Under the pieces are notes generated by a model. That model ran no database searches, had not been told where the DNA came from, and saw only the letters and a list, made by a program, of their open reading frames with translations. Positions 40,486 to 51,116 of a stretch of 64,000 nucleotides of DNA are shown piece after piece. The position numbers and the translations under genes were made by a program. Position 1 is the first letter of the stretch. The number at the start of each line of letters is the position of its first letter. This DNA is from an uncultured SAR116 cluster alpha proteobacterium (GTDB lineage: Bacteria > Pseudomonadota > Alphaproteobacteria > Puniceispirillales > Puniceispirillaceae), in NCBI GenBank assembly GCA_902583715.1, contig CACHXC010000001.1:1-64000 (forward strand), read 5' to 3'.

Positions 40486-41106
40486 ATGATTGAAGTCTTA
40501 TTCTTTTATCTTTTCGCTGGCGTCATGCTCGCCAGTAGCGTGATGGTGGTGGTCAGCCGCAACCCGGTCTATTCAGTTTTGTTCCTGATATTGGCGTTTT
40601 TCAATGCGGCCGGGCTGTTTGTGCTGATTGGGGCTGAATTCTTGGCCATGCTTTTGGTCGTCGTCTATGTTGGCGCGGTCGCGGTTCTGTTCCTGTTTGT
40701 GGTGATGATGCTCGACATTAATTTTGCTGAGATGCGGGCTGGATTTCAAAAATATCTGCCGCTTGGCCTGATTGTGGGCGGTATTTTGGTTTTTGAACTA
40801 GTGCTGGCGATGTATGGCGATGCGTTTGGTGGCAAAACCGCGCCAGTGGTGTCTGAAATAGCCAACACCACACGCCTAGGCGGTGTGCTCTACACAAAAT
40901 ATGCGTTTTTGTTCCAACTGGCAGGCTTGATCCTGTTGGTAGCTATGATTGGTGCGATTTCGCTTACATTGCGCAAACGTGCCGGTGTCCGGCGGCAAAT
41001 CATTGCCGAGCAAAATGCCCGCCGTCCAGCTGATGTTTTGGAAGTGATTAAAGTGCCATCAGGCAAAACACCGGCGGCCGCTAATGCTGGCAAAGCCGAG
41101 GAGTAA
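40486..41106 (+). CDS. nuoJ: NADH-quinone oxidoreductase subunit J
   Basis: A 206-residue membrane subunit with five predicted helices. The family pattern ASSVMVVVSRNPVYSVLFLILAFFNAAGLFVLIGAEFLAMLLVVVYVGAVAVLFLFVVMML is intact, including the pi-bulge helix around VYVGAVAVLF. A hydrophilic C-terminal tail of ~35 residues follows the last helix. AGGAAAG precedes the ATG. Confidence 0.96.
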   Translation: MIEVLFFYLFAGVMLASSVMVVVSRNPVYSVLFLILAFFNAAGLFVLIGAEFLAMLLVVVYVGAVAVLFLFVVMMLDINFAEMRAGFQKYLPLGLIVGGILVFELVLAMYGDAFGGKTAPVVSEIANTTRLGGVLYTKYAFLFQLAGLILLVAMIGAISLTLRKRAGVRRQIIAEQNARRPADVLEVIKVPSGKTPAAANAGKAEE

Positions 41107-41112
41107 GGCAGT

Positions 41113-41424
41113 ATGCTTGAGTTATCATTAAACCATTATTTGACAGTCTCGGCGATGTTGTTTGCGCTTGGCATTTTTGGCATTTTTCTGAACCGAAAAA
41201 ATGTCATTACCATTTTAATGTCAATTGAGTTGATGCTGCTGGCTGTCAATATCAATATGGTTGCATTTTCAGCCTATAACGGGGATTTAGAGGGGCAGAT
41301 CTTTTCGCTGTTTATTCTGACCGTGGCGGCGGCTGAGGCCGCGATTGGCTTGGCTATCCTTGTCGTATTTTTCCGCAACCGTGGGTCTATTGCGGTTGAA
41401 GATGTTAATGTGTTGAAGGGCTAA
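41113..41424 (+). CDS. nuoK: NADH-quinone oxidoreductase subunit K
   Basis: A 103-residue three-helix membrane subunit that is homologous to Mrp antiporter subunit C. The buried glutamates used in proton transfer occur in [16 protein letters not shown] and in [13 protein letters not shown]. It lies six bases after nuoJ and four before nuoL, so the membrane-arm genes are tightly coupled. Confidence 0.97.
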   Translation: MLELSLNHYLTVSAMLFALGIFGIFLNRKNVITILMSIELMLLAVNINMVAFSAYNGDLEGQIFSLFILTVAAAEAAIGLAILVVFFRNRGSIAVEDVNVLKG

Positions 41425-41428
41425 GGCC

Positions 41429-43360
41429 ATGTATGCGCTGATCGTTTTTTTGCCGCTCGTCGGGTCTATTCTTGCCGGTCTGCTAAGCTTGAATAATCAG
41501 GATCGTCCAGCCGAGCTTGTTACTGTAACAGGCTTGCTGTCATCATTACTATTATCAGTGATTGCCTTTGCCGAGGTGGCGATTGGTGGCACGCCTATCA
41601 CTGTTGATATTGGGCGCTGGATTGTATCTGGGGATTTTGCTGCGCAATGGGCCTTGAGGTTTGACACCATGACAGCGGTGATGCTGATCGTCGTGACGGG
41701 CGTGTCATCGATGGTGCATATTTATTCGGTTGGCTATATGTCGCATGACAATGCACGGGCCCGGTTTATGTCTTATCTCAGCCTGTTTACCTTTGCCATG
41801 CTGATGCTTGTCACCGCTGATAATCTGGTGCAGTTGTTCTTTGGCTGGGAAGGGGTTGGTGTTGCCTCTTATCTGCTTATTGGCTTTTGGTACAAAAAAG
41901 AGTCTGCCCACACAGCGGCTATGAAGGCCTTTGTTGTGAACCGGGTGGGTGATTTTGGTTTCGCACTGGGGATTTTGGCTGTTTATGTTTTATTTGACTC
42001 GGTCCAGTTTGATGTCATCTTTGCGCAATCTAGCCTGATCGCAACCACAAATATTGAATTTTTAGGCCAGTCATTGCCAGCTCTTGAAGTGGCTGGCATT
42101 TTGCTGTTTATCGGGGCGATGGGCAAATCGGCCCAGCTTGGCTTGCATACATGGTTGCCAGACGCGATGGAGGGGCCAACCCCCGTATCGGCGTTGATCC
42201 ATGCCGCCACCATGGTCACGGCTGGCGTGTTTATGGTTTGTCGTTTGTCGCCAATGCTCGAATATGCGCCATTCGCGCTTGATGTCATCACCATTGTGGG
42301 GGCTATGACGGCCATTTTTGCCGCTACTGTTGGCCTGACACAATTTGATATCAAACGTGTGATTGCCTATTCCACATGCTCACAGCTTGGTTATATGTTT
42401 TTCGCCGCTGGTTTATCTGCCTACCCGGCGGCCATGTTCCACCTGACAACGCACGCGTTCTTTAAGGCCCTTTTGTTTTTGGGAGCTGGGTCGGTGATCC
42501 ACGCCCTGTCAGGTGAACAGGATTTACGCAATATGGGCGGGATCTGGCGCAAGGTGCCGGTGACCTATACAATGATGTGGATTGGGTCTTTGGCACTTGC
42601 CGGCTTTCCATTTTTTGCGGGCTATTATTCCAAGGACATGATCCTTGAAGCCGCTTATGCCGCGTATTCAGGGGTTGGTAGTTTTGCTTTTGTCATGGGC
42701 TGTTTGGCCGCCTTTTTGACGGCCTTTTACAGCTGGCGTGTTTTGATTATGGCGTTCCACGGCAAGCCACGGGCAATTGCCGATGTGATGGCGCATGTGC
42801 ATGAATCCCCGTTGGTTATGACTTTGCCGTTATTAGTATTGGCGTTTGGGGCGATTTTCTCTGGTTGGCTGGGATATGAATTATTCGTTGGTCATCACTG
42901 GCAACAATTCTGGGGTGACTCCATTTTCATTCTGCCGACCAATGCGGCGATGGAAAATGCACATCATGTGCCGACTTGGGTGAAATCATTACCAATTGGC
43001 CTGGCGACCAGTGGGGTGGCCATGGCGGTATTGTGTTATGCCATTTTCACCGGATTGCCGGCGCGTATTGCCGCGTCGTTCCGGCCGGTCCATTTATTCT
43101 TTTTCAACAAATGGTATTTCGATGAACTATATGACGCTATTTTTGTCAAGCCTGCGGTGCGCATTGGTAATTTTTTCTGGCTACGGGGTGACCGCGATAC
43201 CATTGATGGGTTTGGCCCCGACGGGGTGTCAGCATTAGTCTACCGGATTTCTGGTGCCTGTTCGCGGACTCAGACCGGGTTTGTGTTCCATTATGCCTTC
43301 GCCATGCTGATCGGTGTGGTCGTGTTGGTCAGCTGGTACGTATTGCGGTTCAAGGGGTAG
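41429..43360 (+). CDS. nuoL: NADH-quinone oxidoreductase subunit L
   Basis: The 643-residue distal antiporter-like subunit with about 16 helices. The channel Glu is in [19 protein letters not shown] and the channel Lys in [38 protein letters not shown]. The long C-terminal lateral helix and its final anchoring segment ([22 protein letters not shown]) are present. Length is normal. Confidence 0.98.
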   Translation: MYALIVFLPLVGSILAGLLSLNNQDRPAELVTVTGLLSSLLLSVIAFAEVAIGGTPITVDIGRWIVSGDFAAQWALRFDTMTAVMLIVVTGVSSMVHIYSVGYMSHDNARARFMSYLSLFTFAMLMLVTADNLVQLFFGWEGVGVASYLLIGFWYKKESAHTAAMKAFVVNRVGDFGFALGILAVYVLFDSVQFDVIFAQSSLIATTNIEFLGQSLPALEVAGILLFIGAMGKSAQLGLHTWLPDAMEGPTPVSALIHAATMVTAGVFMVCRLSPMLEYAPFALDVITIVGAMTAIFAATVGLTQFDIKRVIAYSTCSQLGYMFFAAGLSAYPAAMFHLTTHAFFKALLFLGAGSVIHALSGEQDLRNMGGIWRKVPVTYTMMWIGSLALAGFPFFAGYYSKDMILEAAYAAYSGVGSFAFVMGCLAAFLTAFYSWRVLIMAFHGKPRAIADVMAHVHESPLVMTLPLLVLAFGAIFSGWLGYELFVGHHWQQFWGDSIFILPTNAAMENAHHVPTWVKSLPIGLATSGVAMAVLCYAIFTGLPARIAASFRPVHLFFFNKWYFDELYDAIFVKPAVRIGNFFWLRGDRDTIDGFGPDGVSALVYRISGACSRTQTGFVFHYAFAMLIGVVVLVSWYVLRFKG

Positions 43361-43364
43361 GGTG

Positions 43365-44870
43365 ATGATCGATAATTGGCCTATTTTGTCTATTATCACC
43401 TTTATGCCATTGGCTGGGGTGTTGTTTTTATTGATCATTCGCGGGGATGATGACACGCTCGCGCGCAATGCACGAAATGTCGCTTTGTGGGTATCTGCTT
43501 TTACCTTTTTGGTGTCTCTTGTCATTCTGATCGGTTTTGACAGCGGTGCGTCTGGCTATCAGTTCGAAGAACAACGGGTGTGGCTAGGTGACACGGGCAT
43601 CAGCTATCATATGGGTGTCGATGGTATTTCGATGCCGTTTGTCTTACTGTCTACCTTCCTTACACCGCTGGCGATCTTGGCCAGCTGGCAAAGTATCACC
43701 AGTCACGTGCGAGAATATATGATCGCTTTTTTGGTTCTTGAAACCATGATGATTGGGATGTTTGTGTCGCTTGACATGTTGATGTTCTACCTGTTTTTCG
43801 AAGCCGTGCTGATCCCAATGTTTTTGATTATTGGCGTATGGGGTGGTCCACGCCGGGTCTATGCGGCGTTTAAATTTTTCCTTTATACCTTGCTCGGATC
43901 AGTCTTAATGCTGGTGTGTGTGCTGGCCATGTATGTTGATGCCGGCACCACAAATATTCCGCAATTAATGTCGCATGAATTCGCCCGTGGTATGCAAACA
44001 TGGTTGTTTTTGGGTTTCTTTGCATCATTCGCTGTCAAGGTGCCCATGTGGCCAGTTCATACGTGGTTGCCTGACGCGCATGTTGAGGCGCCAACTGCTG
44101 GTTCGATGATTTTAGCCGGGGTTCTGTTGAAGATGGGCGGCTATGGATTTTTGCGGTTCTCATTGCCAATGTTCCCATTTGCGTCTGAATTTTTTGCTCC
44201 AATGGTCTTTGTATTGTCCGTGGTCGCAGTGATTTACACGTCACTTGTGGCGCTGGCACAATCAGATATGAAAAAAATGATTGCCTATTCGTCGGTGGCG
44301 CATATGGGATTCGTCACAATTGGTATCTTCTCGATGAATGAGCAAGGCATTGCCGGCGCAATGTTCCAGATGATCAGCCATGGCTTAGTATCGGCGGCAT
44401 TGTTTTTCTGTGTGGGCGTTGTTTATGACCGGTTGCATACGCGGGAAATCAGCGCCTATGGCGGTGTGACCGCGGTGATGCCGCGCTATGCGGTGTTTTT
44501 CATGTTTATGATGCTGGCATCAGTAGGCTTGCCCGGCACCAGTGGATTTGTTGGTGAAATGCTGGTTTTGGTGGGCGCGTGGCAAGCCAATACTTGGCTG
44601 GCGCTGTTTGCCGCAACCGGGCTTGTGCTGGGGGCAACCTACATGCTGTGGCTGTATCGCCGGGTGATGTTCGGGCAAGTGGTCAGTGCCGAGGTCCAGT
44701 CCATGGAGCGTATGCAGATGCGCGAATATGGTATTTTCGTGCCTTTGACAATTCTGGTCTTATTTTTTGGGGTTTATCCAATGGCATTGCTCGACGTCAT
44801 GGATGTATCGATTCAAATTATTCTGGACGATTTGACAGTGAGTGGCGTCGCGCTACTGGCGGCGCGTTAA
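43365..44870 (+). CDS. nuoM: NADH-quinone oxidoreductase subunit M
   Basis: A 501-residue antiporter-like subunit with about 14 helices. Diagnostic segments are [19 protein letters not shown], with the proton-channel Glu, and [39 protein letters not shown]. The ATG at 43365 starts the family N-terminus MIDNWPILS; the track's 17 extra codons lie inside nuoL and are rejected. Confidence 0.98.
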   Translation: MIDNWPILSIITFMPLAGVLFLLIIRGDDDTLARNARNVALWVSAFTFLVSLVILIGFDSGASGYQFEEQRVWLGDTGISYHMGVDGISMPFVLLSTFLTPLAILASWQSITSHVREYMIAFLVLETMMIGMFVSLDMLMFYLFFEAVLIPMFLIIGVWGGPRRVYAAFKFFLYTLLGSVLMLVCVLAMYVDAGTTNIPQLMSHEFARGMQTWLFLGFFASFAVKVPMWPVHTWLPDAHVEAPTAGSMILAGVLLKMGGYGFLRFSLPMFPFASEFFAPMVFVLSVVAVIYTSLVALAQSDMKKMIAYSSVAHMGFVTIGIFSMNEQGIAGAMFQMISHGLVSAALFFCVGVVYDRLHTREISAYGGVTAVMPRYAVFFMFMMLASVGLPGTSGFVGEMLVLVGAWQANTWLALFAATGLVLGATYMLWLYRRVMFGQVVSAEVQSMERMQMREYGIFVPLTILVLFFGVYPMALLDVMDVSIQIILDDLTVSGVALLAAR

Positions 44871-44903
44871 GCGCGGTGCTGGCTTGTATTTTGGGGAATA
44901 GCG

Positions 44904-46358
44904 ATGGGATTTGAACTGGCAGAAATATTACCGGCTTTGCCTGAAATCATTTTATCAGTGGTGGCGTTGGTGTTGGTTTTGGTCGCGGCCTATGGTGGTG
45001 ACGGTGCGGCAAATGCTCGCCGGGTGGCGCATTTGACGCTGGCCGGCATTGTGCTTGCGGCGCTGGCCTTGCTCTCTATGTCGTCTGAACAATCCACAGC
45101 CTTTGGGGGTATGTTCCGCGGCGATGCCTTTGCCGATTACATGAAACTGCTGGTTTTGATGGGTAGCTTTGCCGCGGTGTTCATGTCAGTGACGCCGCTT
45201 GAGCACGATGATATTAACAAGCCAGAATTTTCCTTGCTTGTGCTATTGGCGCTTGTCGGCATGATGCTGATGATTTCGGCCAATGATTTGATGTCATTAT
45301 ATATGGCGGTTGAATTGCAATCCTTGCCGCTTTATGTGGTGGCGGCGATGCGGACCAACTCGCTTCGCTCATCAGAAGCTGGGCTGAAATATTTTCTGCT
45401 TGGGGCGCTGTCTTCAGGCATGTTGTTATATGGCGCCTCATTGGTCTATGGCTTCGCCGGTACGACAAGTTTTGCTGGTATTGCCGCCGCAGTTGCGGAA
45501 ACAGACTTACCCGCCGGGTTCATCATTGGCATGGTGTTCATGATCACCGGCATTGCCTTTAAAGTATCTGCCGCCCCCTTTCATATGTGGACGCCCGATG
45601 TATATGAAGGCTCGCCTAGCCCGGTAACGGCGCTTTTTGCGATTGCGCCGAAAGTGGCGGCGATTGCCTTGATGTTGCGGCTAACCTATGGCGCCTTTGG
45701 CAGTATCGCGCTGGAATGGTCACAGGTGATCATGGCGCTGTCGGTTGCCTCGATGGTGGTTGGTGCTTTGGGCGCGATTATGCAAAGCGATATTAAGCGG
45801 ATGATGGCTTATTCATCGATTGCGCATATGGGCTATGCGCTGGCTGGACTTGCCGCCGGCACGCATGAAGGCGCCTTTGGTGTGATGATTTACATGACCA
45901 GCTATGTGTTCATGGGGGCTGGCACTTTTGCCATCATTTTATTGATGCGGCGCGATGGTCAGTCAACAACACGGATTACCGATTTACGTGGGTTGTCGAA
46001 AACTCAGCCGTTATTTGCGCTGGGTTTGATGGTGATGATGTTCTCTATGGCCGGCATCCCCCCATTGGCTGGTTTTTTTGGTAAATGGTATGTCTTTTTG
46101 GCCGCGGTGAATGCTGGATTGGTGCCATTGGCCGTTATCGGCGTGGTGATGAGCGTTGTTGGTGCCTTTTACTATTTACGGATTATCAAGATCATGTATT
46201 TCGAAGATAGTGAAGCACCGCTTGATCAGGATGTGCCGCTGGCCAATAAATTGGTATTGGGCGTGTCGATGGCGGTGATTTTGCTTTTCTTTGCCGGGCT
46301 TAATTCGGTTATCGATGCGGCGAATACAGCGACAATTGCGTTGATGGCCCCATTTTAG
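44904..46358 (+). CDS. nuoN: NADH-quinone oxidoreductase subunit N
   Basis: The 484-residue last subunit of the complex I operon, antiporter-like with about 14 helices. It carries YMAVELQSLPLYVVAAM with the channel Glu, and FKVSAAPFHMWTPDVYEGSPSPVTALFA. GGGGAA precedes the ATG. birA begins 16 bases after the stop codon with no terminator visible, so transcription probably continues. Confidence 0.98.
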   Translation: MGFELAEILPALPEIILSVVALVLVLVAAYGGDGAANARRVAHLTLAGIVLAALALLSMSSEQSTAFGGMFRGDAFADYMKLLVLMGSFAAVFMSVTPLEHDDINKPEFSLLVLLALVGMMLMISANDLMSLYMAVELQSLPLYVVAAMRTNSLRSSEAGLKYFLLGALSSGMLLYGASLVYGFAGTTSFAGIAAAVAETDLPAGFIIGMVFMITGIAFKVSAAPFHMWTPDVYEGSPSPVTALFAIAPKVAAIALMLRLTYGAFGSIALEWSQVIMALSVASMVVGALGAIMQSDIKRMMAYSSIAHMGYALAGLAAGTHEGAFGVMIYMTSYVFMGAGTFAIILLMRRDGQSTTRITDLRGLSKTQPLFALGLMVMMFSMAGIPPLAGFFGKWYVFLAAVNAGLVPLAVIGVVMSVVGAFYYLRIIKIMYFEDSEAPLDQDVPLANKLVLGVSMAVILLFFAGLNSVIDAANTATIALMAPF

Positions 46359-46374
46359 GTGACGGTCGGATGGC

Positions 46375-47142
46375 ATGACTGATAGCCAGTGCTGGACACT
46401 TTCATGTCAGAACACAGGCAGTTCAACATCTGATTTGGCCAAGGCCGCGGCGGGTGCTGGTGCGCCGGCGGGAAGCGCATTTTTATTGGCTGAGCAAACT
46501 GATGGTCGTGGGCGTCAGGGCCGCCATTGGTCATCGCGGCCAGGCGGTATGTATGTGTCGGTATTGCTCTATCCGTCACGTTCGATTGACAGCTGGTTTG
46601 GTCTGTCTTTTGCCACAGCATTGGCCATATGTGATGTGGTGAAAACGCATCTAACAGACCAGATTGTTCAGCATGACTCGTCTTTGCCGGTGCCGGATAT
46701 AGGGCTTAAATGGCCAAATGACGTGCTGGTGAATAACCGTAAGATGGCCGGTATATTGCTGGAAGCACATGGTGACAGCCTAATAATTGGCAGTGGGGTG
46801 AATATTGAAGCCATCGCCCCGATTGATCAAAATCCGCATCCACCAATCGCTTTTGGTGATTTTCCCGGCATATTGCCGGCGCCAAAACAGCTTGCCGAAA
46901 GCTATTTGCATCGATTGCAAATTTATTATGAATTGTGGGAGCGGGATGGCTTTCCACCGGTGCGTGAATTGTGGCTTGGGCAGGCATTGCATATGAAGCA
47001 CACTATATCGGTGCGTGTGGCTGGCCGGAAAATTACCGGCATATGCAATGAATTGCTGGCTGATGGCGGCTTGGTTTTGCTTGATGAATCTGGCACGAGT
47101 CACCATATCACCACCGGGGATGTCGAATTGATTGGCAGGTAA
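46375..47142 (+). CDS. birA: Biotin-[acetyl-CoA-carboxylase] ligase
   Basis: A 255-residue biotin protein ligase, which makes biotinyl-AMP and biotinylates AccB and other carboxylases. The catalytic loop is TDGRGRQGRHWSSRPGGMYVS near residues 42-62, followed by LKWPNDVLVNNRKMAGILLE and the GSGVNIEAI site. The N-terminal repressor domain of the E. coli protein is absent, so this is a group I enzyme without DNA-binding function. Position after nuoN is common in alphaproteobacteria. Confidence 0.95.
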   Translation: MTDSQCWTLSCQNTGSSTSDLAKAAAGAGAPAGSAFLLAEQTDGRGRQGRHWSSRPGGMYVSVLLYPSRSIDSWFGLSFATALAICDVVKTHLTDQIVQHDSSLPVPDIGLKWPNDVLVNNRKMAGILLEAHGDSLIIGSGVNIEAIAPIDQNPHPPIAFGDFPGILPAPKQLAESYLHRLQIYYELWERDGFPPVRELWLGQALHMKHTISVRVAGRKITGICNELLADGGLVLLDESGTSHHITTGDVELIGR

Positions 47143-47145
47143 CTG

Positions 47146-47925
47146 ATGCTTTTGGCAATAGATTGCGGCAATACAAATATTGTGTTTGCCATTTATGATG
47201 GGGACAAACAGCGGACAAGCTGGCGGATCAGTTCCGATAGCCGCCGCAGTACCGATGAATATATTGTCTGGTTGACCCAGTTAATGACAATAAAAAATAT
47301 CGATGTGGCTGACATTGACGGGGTGATGATTGCTAGCGTCGTGCCGGATATTCAGCCTAAATTAGTGGCGCTGGCGCATCGCGGATTTGATGTGGTGCCA
47401 CTATGTGTTGACGACCCAAATGTGGATTTGGGCATTGCTATTAACATAGATAGGCCAGACCAAGCTGGTGCAGACAGGTTGGTCAATGCAGTGGCGGTGG
47501 CAGCTTGGCATAAACCGCCGGCTATCGTCATTGATTTTGGTACAGCCACAACGCTAGATCTGATTGGCGATAAGGGCGCTTATGAAGGCGGCATTATCGC
47601 GCCAGGGGTAAATTTATCGATCGAAGCCTTGTATATGGCGGCGGCGCGCCTGCCGCGTATTGCGGTAAAACCATGGCAAGCAAATATGCCTGTGCTTGGA
47701 ACCGATACAATATCAGCCATGCAGTCCGGCGTGTTTTGGGGGTATGTTGGTATGGTTGAGGGGTTGCTGGAACGATTGCGGCAGAGCCATGGGGCGCATT
47801 TGCCAGCCATTGCGACAGGCGGGTTGGCACCACTTTTTGCCGACCATATCAACGGACCACTGATTTTGGATGTTGATTTAACCTTAAAGGGACTGGTGCG
47901 CATACACGCACAGAATAAGAACTAA
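47146..47925 (+). CDS. coaX: Type III pantothenate kinase
   Basis: A 259-residue kinase for the first step of coenzyme A synthesis. It has the ASKHA-fold motifs LAIDCGNTNIVFAIYDG (phosphate 1), GADRLVNAVAV, IDFGTATTLDLIG (phosphate 2) and ATGGLAPLF (adenosine site). It follows birA by three bases and precedes rnj by one base, so these three are co-translated. No coaA-type kinase is seen in the window. Confidence 0.96.
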   Translation: MLLAIDCGNTNIVFAIYDGDKQRTSWRISSDSRRSTDEYIVWLTQLMTIKNIDVADIDGVMIASVVPDIQPKLVALAHRGFDVVPLCVDDPNVDLGIAINIDRPDQAGADRLVNAVAVAAWHKPPAIVIDFGTATTLDLIGDKGAYEGGIIAPGVNLSIEALYMAAARLPRIAVKPWQANMPVLGTDTISAMQSGVFWGYVGMVEGLLERLRQSHGAHLPAIATGGLAPLFADHINGPLILDVDLTLKGLVRIHAQNKN

Positions 47926-47926
47926 T

Positions 47927-49603
47927 ATGACCTATTCGACAAATGATTTGTTATTCGTTCCACTTGGGGGATCAGGTGAGATTGGCATGAATGTTAATTT
48001 ATACCATTACCAAGATAGCTGGATCATGGTTGATCTTGGTATTTCATTTCCTGATGACAGCACCCCAGGTGTTGATGTGATTTTGCCAGATTTGAAATTT
48101 ATCGCCGAGCGGCGTGAAAAATTGGCTGGGCTTATCTTAACACATGGGCATGAAGATCATCTTGGTGCAATACCGTATTTATGGTCGCAAATTGGTTGTC
48201 CGATTTATGGCAGTGCCTTTACGCTGGCATTACTCCGGCGGAAATTGACCGATTCGCGTGGTGATTTTGATATTCCGCTTAATGAAATGGGGATGAATGC
48301 GCCGCGTCAGATTGGTGCTTTTGAAATTGAGATGATTGCGCTGAATCATTCAATACCCGACCCAGCCGCGCTTGCCATACGGTCTGCCGCCGGCACAATA
48401 TTGCACACCGGCGATTGGAAATTTGATGAAGCGCCTATTTTGGGCACGGATACGGACGCAACGCGTCTACGGGCAGTTGGGGATGCCGGCGTGTTAGCGA
48501 TGGTTGGGGACTCGACAAACGCTATGGTTGACGGGCGGACGGGGTCTGAAAGCGAGGCACAACAAGGATTAACAGATGCGATTGCCCGGGCAAGCGGGCG
48601 GGTGGCTGTGACGTGCTTTGCTAGTAATGTGGCGCGCATTCATTCAATTTGTATGGCGGCGCAGGCAAATGAGCGCTCGGTAGCGGTTGTTGGCCGGGCG
48701 CTTAACCGGGCGATTTTGGCGGCACGTGAAGTTGGCTATCTAAACGATCTTCCAGATTTTGTTCAAGAAAATGATATCGATCTTTTGCCACCTGACTCGC
48801 TGGTGATTGTGTGCACGGGAACACAGGGCGAACCGCGTGCCGCAATGGCGCGTATTGCCGCTGGCACGCATGAAACGGTCAGTCTGCAAGCTGGCGATAC
48901 GGTGATCTATTCATCTCGGCAAATTCCCGGCAATGAAACAGCCATTGCACGGGTGCAAGACATGTTGATCCGCCGGCAGATCAATCTGGTCACAGATCAC
49001 GAGGCTCCGGTGCACGTGTCTGGTCATCCATCACGCGATGAAATGGTCGAAATGTATGGGCTGGTGCGGCCAAAAATCGCCATTCCAGTTCATGGCACGG
49101 CGCGGCATTTACAAGCGCATGCCGAGCTTGCCAAGGCGTGTCAGGTGCAACAGACATTTCTGCCTGATAATGGGGCGATGATCCGGCTTAACGGGGCCGA
49201 GGCGGCCATCATTGACAATGTGCATACCGGTGCCATGACCAGCGAAAAGGGCAATATCATTGAATTACAGTCAGATGTATTGCGGTCCCGGCGGCGGATG
49301 TTGTGGAATGGCGTTGTGACCGTATCAGTTATTTTGAATAAATCAGGTCATCTTTGTGTTTTGCCAAGCGTCACACAAACCGGCATTGGTGATGGGGCGG
49401 CGGCAAGTGATTTTGTTGCGGCGGCAACCTTGGCGGTTGAAGACGCTATTGATGTGCTTGGTAAATCAGCAAGGCGCCAAGATCAGTCGGTTGAAGAGGT
49501 GGTGTCACAGGCTGTTCGGCGGGTGGCGCGCACTATGTTTGGCTTGCGGCCAATTGCGCAGGTGCATATCATGCGGGTGGCAGAAGAGGATCTGCGTGCA
49601 TGA
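47927..49603 (+). CDS. rnj: Ribonuclease J
   Basis: A 558-residue metallo-beta-lactamase/beta-CASP ribonuclease with 5'-exonuclease and endonuclease activity on mRNA and rRNA. The metal motif THGHEDHLGAIPYL is near residue 73, further ligands lie in LNHSIPDPAAL and LHTGDWKFD, and the beta-CASP motif region is CTGTQGEPRAAMARIAAG. The C-terminal HVSGHPSRDEMVEMYGLVRPKIAIPVHGT is typical. Its stop overlaps the mce start by four bases. Confidence 0.95.
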   Translation: MTYSTNDLLFVPLGGSGEIGMNVNLYHYQDSWIMVDLGISFPDDSTPGVDVILPDLKFIAERREKLAGLILTHGHEDHLGAIPYLWSQIGCPIYGSAFTLALLRRKLTDSRGDFDIPLNEMGMNAPRQIGAFEIEMIALNHSIPDPAALAIRSAAGTILHTGDWKFDEAPILGTDTDATRLRAVGDAGVLAMVGDSTNAMVDGRTGSESEAQQGLTDAIARASGRVAVTCFASNVARIHSICMAAQANERSVAVVGRALNRAILAAREVGYLNDLPDFVQENDIDLLPPDSLVIVCTGTQGEPRAAMARIAAGTHETVSLQAGDTVIYSSRQIPGNETAIARVQDMLIRRQINLVTDHEAPVHVSGHPSRDEMVEMYGLVRPKIAIPVHGTARHLQAHAELAKACQVQQTFLPDNGAMIRLNGAEAAIIDNVHTGAMTSEKGNIIELQSDVLRSRRRMLWNGVVTVSVILNKSGHLCVLPSVTQTGIGDGAAASDFVAAATLAVEDAIDVLGKSARRQDQSVEEVVSQAVRRVARTMFGLRPIAQVHIMRVAEEDLRA

Positions 49604-50034
49604 TTGGCCGTATAAATCATATTGCGATTGCGGTACCCGATGTGGCGGCGGCGGCGCGGCAATGGGAGACCATGCTTGGGGCCCATGTAAGCGCGCCGCA
49701 GACATTGCCAGACCATGGGGTGCGCATTGTTTTTGTGTCAGCGCCAAATGGCAAAATCGAATTAATGGAACCCTTTGGTGATGCGTCTCCTATTGCCAGT
49801 TTTATGGCGCGCAACGAAAATGGTGGCATCCATCATATTTGTTACGAGGTTGACGATATTGATGAGGCGCGCAATTCGTTGCAGGCCGCTGGTGCGCGGG
49901 TGTTAGGGGATGGCACAGCAACGATTGGTGCGCATGGTAACCCGGTGTTGTTTTTGCATCCAAAGGATTTTAATGGCACGTTGATTGAGCTTGAACAAGT
50001 TACCGCGACTGGTGAAAGCCCACGGGCGGAATAG
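49600..50034 (+). CDS. mce: Methylmalonyl-CoA epimerase
   Basis: A 144-residue VOC-fold enzyme that interconverts (R)- and (S)-methylmalonyl-CoA in propionate metabolism. The N-terminal metal His is in INHIAIAVPD, the second in GGIHHICYEVDD, and the Glu ligand/base is in FNGTLIELEQ. It overlaps rnj (ATGA). The mutase and propionyl-CoA carboxylase genes are not in the window. Confidence 0.93.
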   Translation: MIGRINHIAIAVPDVAAAARQWETMLGAHVSAPQTLPDHGVRIVFVSAPNGKIELMEPFGDASPIASFMARNENGGIHHICYEVDDIDEARNSLQAAGARVLGDGTATIGAHGNPVLFLHPKDFNGTLIELEQVTATGESPRAE

Positions 50035-50047
50035 GAAAGAGCGTTAA

Positions 50048-50284
50048 ATGGGGTTAGTGTCTGGTCTCGTTGTATATATTTTGCTCTGGTGGTGGGTGTT
50101 TTTAATGACACTGCCATTTGGTGCAAAAGCGCCTGACGCGGTTGAGACAGGACATGCAACCTCGGCACCAGCAAAACCAATGTTATGGTGGAAAGCCGGC
50201 ATAACTACGTTGATTGCGGGGATTTTGTTTGCGATTGTTTATTGGATCATCGTGTCGGAGATCATCAACCTCGACACAGCATGA
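50048..50284 (+). CDS. DUF1467 family membrane protein
   Basis: A 78-residue membrane protein with two hydrophobic helices (about 4-22 and 52-73) and the conserved loop LPFGAKAP between them. DUF1467 genes are commonly found after mce in alphaproteobacteria. No function is known. It is the last gene before a clear terminator, closing the long nuo-to-DUF1467 run. Confidence 0.85.
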   Translation: MGLVSGLVVYILLWWWVFLMTLPFGAKAPDAVETGHATSAPAKPMLWWKAGITTLIAGILFAIVYWIIVSEIINLDTA

Positions 50285-50319
50285 CCAGGTATGCACCACA
50301 AAAACGTTTTTGCAAAAAA

Positions 50320-50349
50320 GAAAAGCAAGGCTTTCGCCTTGCCTCTTTT
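50320..50349 (+). terminator. Rho-independent terminator closing the nuo-birA-coaX-rnj-mce-DUF1467 run
   Basis: GCAAGGC and GCCTTGC form a perfect 7-bp stem with a TTTC loop, flanked by AAAAG on the 5' side and CTCTTTTG on the 3' side. It begins ~40 bases after the DUF1467 stop. Confidence 0.8.
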
Positions 50350-50539
50350 GCGCCGGTCTTATTGCCGTTAGCGCGTCTCCCTAAACCCGGTTTTGGCAAC
50401 CTGATAATTGACGCTAGTAAATTTTGTCAGGGTTGTCGATATAAAAAGCACGTAATTATAGGCTTTTTTGAACTTTAATTTTAAAAAACTCAGAATAACA
50501 AGACATAAACATTCACATACCATCAGCAAAGGGAATGCC

Positions 50540-50989
50540 ATGACTATTTATTTTACTTCCGATCATGCCGGAATGTCGCTTCGCCAGACGCTGTTATCTT
50601 ATGTAACGCAAGCCGGGCATGATGTTGTTGATCTCGGGCCAGAGGAAACAACATCAGTCGATTATCCAGATTTTGGTATTAAGCTTGCGATGGCGTTACA
50701 GCAGAATAGAGCTGGGCGTGGCATTGCTATTTGCGGAAGCGGTGTTGGCATTTCTATAGCGCTCAATCGGTTTTCATGGGTGCGCGCCGCACTTGTAAAC
50801 CAGCCAGAAGCAGCTGAATTGGCACGCCAGCATAATGACGCAAATGTACTGGCTCTCGGTGAACGGTTGATTGCTGTTGAAACAGCCAAAGAATCTGTAA
50901 ATAAATTCTTATCGACTAAATTTGAAGGTGGGCGGCATCAGCGCCGTGTCGATAAATTATCACAAATCGGAAAAACTACGGCGAATTAA
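50540..50989 (+). CDS. rpiB: Ribose-5-phosphate isomerase B
   Basis: A 149-residue RpiB/LacAB-fold enzyme that interconverts ribose 5-phosphate and ribulose 5-phosphate. It begins TIYFTSDHAGMSLRQ and carries the active-site segment GIAICGSGVGISIALNRF with the catalytic Cys, then NDANVLALGERL. The ATG at 50540 follows AAGGGA; the track's 24 upstream codons are not supported. A hairpin terminator follows, so it seems separate from glyA. Confidence 0.95.
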   Translation: MTIYFTSDHAGMSLRQTLLSYVTQAGHDVVDLGPEETTSVDYPDFGIKLAMALQQNRAGRGIAICGSGVGISIALNRFSWVRAALVNQPEAAELARQHNDANVLALGERLIAVETAKESVNKFLSTKFEGGRHQRRVDKLSQIGKTTAN

Positions 50990-51020
50990 AGCATGGAGGG
51001 CTTGGTATTCGCCGTGAAAC

Positions 51021-51040
51021 ACTCTATGGTAGAGTTTTTC
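51021..51040 (+). terminator. Short hairpin terminator after rpiB
   Basis: ACTCTA and TAGAGT form a perfect 6-bp stem with a TGG loop, followed by TTTTC. It lies ~30 bases after the rpiB stop and before the glyA leader. Confidence 0.6.
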
Positions 51041-51116
51041 TTGCTGTGGGGGGGCGCGGAAAGCTATCCGGCCGTCAGCAATCATAAAATAAATAGCCCC
51101 ATGAGGAGTTTGCAAA

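Noticed and set aside
50990-51116. Possible glycine or folate riboswitch before glyA
   Set aside because: I could find only the rpiB terminator hairpin and a G-rich stretch; no riboswitch core was recognised.
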